From: Dendrophyllia cribrosa
Taxonomy: Eukaryota > Cnidaria > Anthozoa > Scleractinia > Dendrophylliidae
Assembly (NCBI GenBank): GCA_024195265.1
Contig: JAJLRJ010000006.1
Location: forward strand, 30,288,382-30,352,381
Length of the DNA stretch: 64,000 bases
Reading direction: 5' to 3'
The position numbers and the translations under genes are program-made. This document shows positions 62,271 to 64,000 of this stretch, one piece after another. The notes under the pieces are model-generated. The model did no database searches and was not told the origin of the DNA. It saw only the letters and a program-made list of their open reading frames with translations. The number at the start of each line of letters is the position of its first letter. The first letter of the stretch is position 1.

Positions 62271-63372
62271 CAATCTGTCCATCTGTCCCTTTAGATGCTT
62301 AAAACTGTTACGGTAATTGCTTGGTAGCGGTGCATGCCCCTCTTTCCAAGGAAGGCCAACTTCGTACCTTTTTACGTTGAACGAAATGGCATCTTTTAAC
62401 GCCTTGTGGACCTTGTTTTCTTCCCGGATTCCAAGGGTTTCAAAGTCCCACAACTTCCGAGCGCTATCCTGCAATTCATGATTATTGACTCGGGGCGAAG
62501 CGTGACCGACGAAATTAATGTTGATTTGCATGTCATCACAAGTTCCCTTTACTGGTCCCGACAACACCCATCCCAAACAAGTTTCCATGGCTACTGGCTG
62601 GTCAACTTCTCCCCGTATGATTGATTCTACCCCTTTGAAAACAACAGAGGTAATCTGCCCCGAACAATAAATCGACCCCAATAATTTCCTCGTCACTGCT
62701 TATGTCCGAAAACCAAAGACCTTGCAAATGCAGGTATTCGCCTTTCCTTATCTCAATGTACTTCACAAAAGTACAATCTTGGTGGGCATGTCCACCCTTA
62801 CAATATGCACAATAATCATTCATTTTTGCCAACAGAGCGCTGGCAGTGTTCAGCTTGTCCTTGTCACTACGTGTGTACTGGCTGCTTTCAGACTTGCTCA
62901 TCGTACAATGTTCTTCTCTCAGTTCAAGCTCACTAAGCAGTTCCTTTAACAATTCCTTCATCTTCCATTCCGTATGATTCTTTCCTCGAGTGATATGTAA
63001 TTTTACCGCTTCCGGTAATTCGACAAGAATGGCGGGCACAATGATACCTTCGTACGTGCTGGCATTGACTTCCAAGGCTTTAAGGCCTCTATGGTGGATT
63101 TCGATTTTGTCATAAAGTCTACGAAGGCCTATCGTGTCCCTTTCATTCAAAACTGGTGCGACGTTTAACAATTCATTCACATGTGCTCTTTCGATAACAA
63201 CAGGCTTTCCAAATCGTCCCCTCAACAAATCAATGGCTTCTTCATAATTGGCTGTTGTCAGCGCAAGTCCCGCGATGGTTGTTCTTTCGGCTCCTCCGAG
63301 AAGACCATGCAGATAGGAAAACTTGTCGATATCCAAAAGGTTTGGGTTCGAATAAATGGAGCTCTCGTACAA
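62232..63372 (-). pseudogene. BEL/Pao gag C-terminal part and aspartic protease
   Basis: The frame 63372-62602 is a DUF1759-type gag: DIDKFSYLHGLLGGAERTTI, ANYEEAIDLLRGRFGKP, then LNTASALLAKMNDYCAYC with a CAYCKGGHAHQDC zinc knuckle. It passes into VDLLFGADYLCCF. The overlapping frame 62696-62232 has AMETCLGWVLSGPVKG, the end of the Pao peptidase (DUF1758). The two phases overlap, which marks a frameshift near 62650. Confidence 0.75.
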
Positions 63373-63609
63373 GTCCCAAAATTCTTGCCATTCGTCTACC
63401 TTTCCATTAAAACGCCTACCTCTAACTTGGGAAGCTTCTCTCTGACTTTACTGTTTGTGGCCACGTTGCCACTCGCAACTGGTGGGTTCAGTTGTGGGCT
63501 AGCTCACAGGACTTTTTAGTTTTGGCGTAAGAAGCTCGGCCAAAGTTGTGGTAATGGCCTTGATCTCTCTTTTTAGGTTTCCAGCAATTTGGACTTCTTC
63601 TGCGATCTC

Positions 63610-63840
63610 TTAATCGGTAACGCCTACTTGTTCAACAAGGCCACTCAAAATTTCTGCGTCCAGCGTTTTCAAATTTTCAAGCTGCTCTTCAAGCAATGCT
63701 TTAAGTTGCGCGATTCTCGGTTGTGTTTCTGTGGTGGACTTGCCCGCCTCGATAAAGCCTTTAGCTTCTGGCAAGACCTGACTCACATAAGCCCTATGTC
63801 CACCTCGTGTTTTTCTTTTTGCCTTCACGGCTTCTGCCAT
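63610..63840 (-). pseudogene. BEL/Pao gag N-terminal segment
   Basis: The 76-residue frame starts MAEAVKAKRKTRGGHRAYVS and has coiled-coil character (RIAQLKALLEEQLENLKTLD), the usual start of Pao gag. It is followed on the minus strand by the gap to the main gag frame at 63372, which is in another phase. Confidence 0.6.
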
Positions 63841-63898
63841 TTCCGTTTTCGTTTCTTTCGATCACATCAGTTCACAGTATCCGGCTTAGAGGGTCAAA

Positions 63899-64000
63899 TG
63901 TCCAAGAATATTTCTCAGTGCTGGTTCTCCCAATCGATCGGAGAACTGTATTTTTCGATTTTACTAGTTCTTCACTAGTTCTTCGTTCAGTTCTTTACCA
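63899..64000 (-). repeat. 5' LTR of the BEL/Pao element (partial)
   Basis: It begins TGTCCAAGAATATTTCTCAG and matches the 3' LTR at 58453-58590 along its whole visible length; the rest is beyond the window. The direct repeat confirms the LTR class. Confidence 0.75.

Larger units (their letters stand above)
58453..63972 (-). mobile_element. BEL/Pao LTR retrotransposon, decayed and interrupted, runs past the right edge
   Basis: In minus-strand order the parts are: 5' LTR (64000 onward, partial), gag-like ORFs with a CCHC-type knuckle, protease, reverse transcriptase with YVDD, RNase H region, integrase and 3' LTR. Frameshifts and stops are spread through all coding parts. A LINE 3' end interrupts it at about 59850-60670, and a further insertion of about 140 bases lies near 59640-59785 inside the integrase region. 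Confidence 0.8.

Noticed and set aside
1..64000. tRNA, rRNA or bacterial operon features
   Set aside because: None seen; ATGA overlaps occur only inside the virus-like element, while the flanks have introns and animal transposons.

Overview
The window is metazoan nuclear DNA, most likely from a cnidarian (a stony coral or close relative). This is an inference from AT-rich intergenic DNA, short introns with GT..AG borders, and remnants of alpha-kinase, DUF7869-like and other repeat-borne gene families that I associate with anthozoan genomes. I could run no database search, so every family name rests on motifs read by eye.

Region 1 (1-21517) is most of a Polinton/Maverick (adintovirus-like) element; its left end lies outside the window. 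It carries the full core set: a chromodomain retrovirus-type integrase, a double-jelly-roll-type major capsid protein, an adenain-like protease, an A32/FtsK-type packaging ATPase and a 1505-residue family B DNA polymerase. It also has small very basic proteins, a phospholipase A2-like protein, three tandem paralogues of an unassigned family (the third broken by one in-frame TGA), a RING finger gene that looks spliced, and a GRF zinc-finger protein. A minus-strand block at the left holds four tightly packed orphan genes and a SLOG-like Rossmann protein. A two-helix membrane protein at 12313-12996 resembles the SLATT effector domain. SLOG and SLATT proteins are partners in bacterial nucleotide-signal immune systems, so finding both in one animal virus-like element is the most interesting lead here. 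A divergent promoter of 29-bp repeats with CREB/ATF-type sites separates the minus block from the plus genes. The same TGACGTCA site recurs before the polymerase and in the right terminus.

Region 2 (21518-25330): the Polinton right end (ACTACT at 21517) interrupts a gag-like reading frame. That frame abuts a truncated, frameshifted alpha-kinase gene on the minus strand, whose intron holds an inverted-repeat element. This gives nested insertions.

Region 3 (25331-41900) is mostly decayed material on the minus strand: a LINE endonuclease fragment, two copies of a multicopy repeat-borne family, a large degenerate gene (29.6-33.2 kb), a DUF7869-like pseudogene, and exons of one or two candidate host genes (34.9-38.6 kb). 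A foldback element lies at 40384-41225.

Region 4 (41928-46653) is a complete PIF/Harbinger transposon with 34-bp perfect terminal inverted repeats, an AAT target duplication, an intact transposase and a two-exon Myb/SANT-like partner gene.

Region 5 (46654-57300) contains a 5.3-kb element with about 1-kb inverted arms and a nested pogo-like MITE, plus further fragments. Region 6 (57310-64000) is a LINE reverse-transcriptase fragment followed by a BEL/Pao LTR retrotransposon on the minus strand. The BEL/Pao element is interrupted by a LINE 3' end and runs off the right edge of the window.
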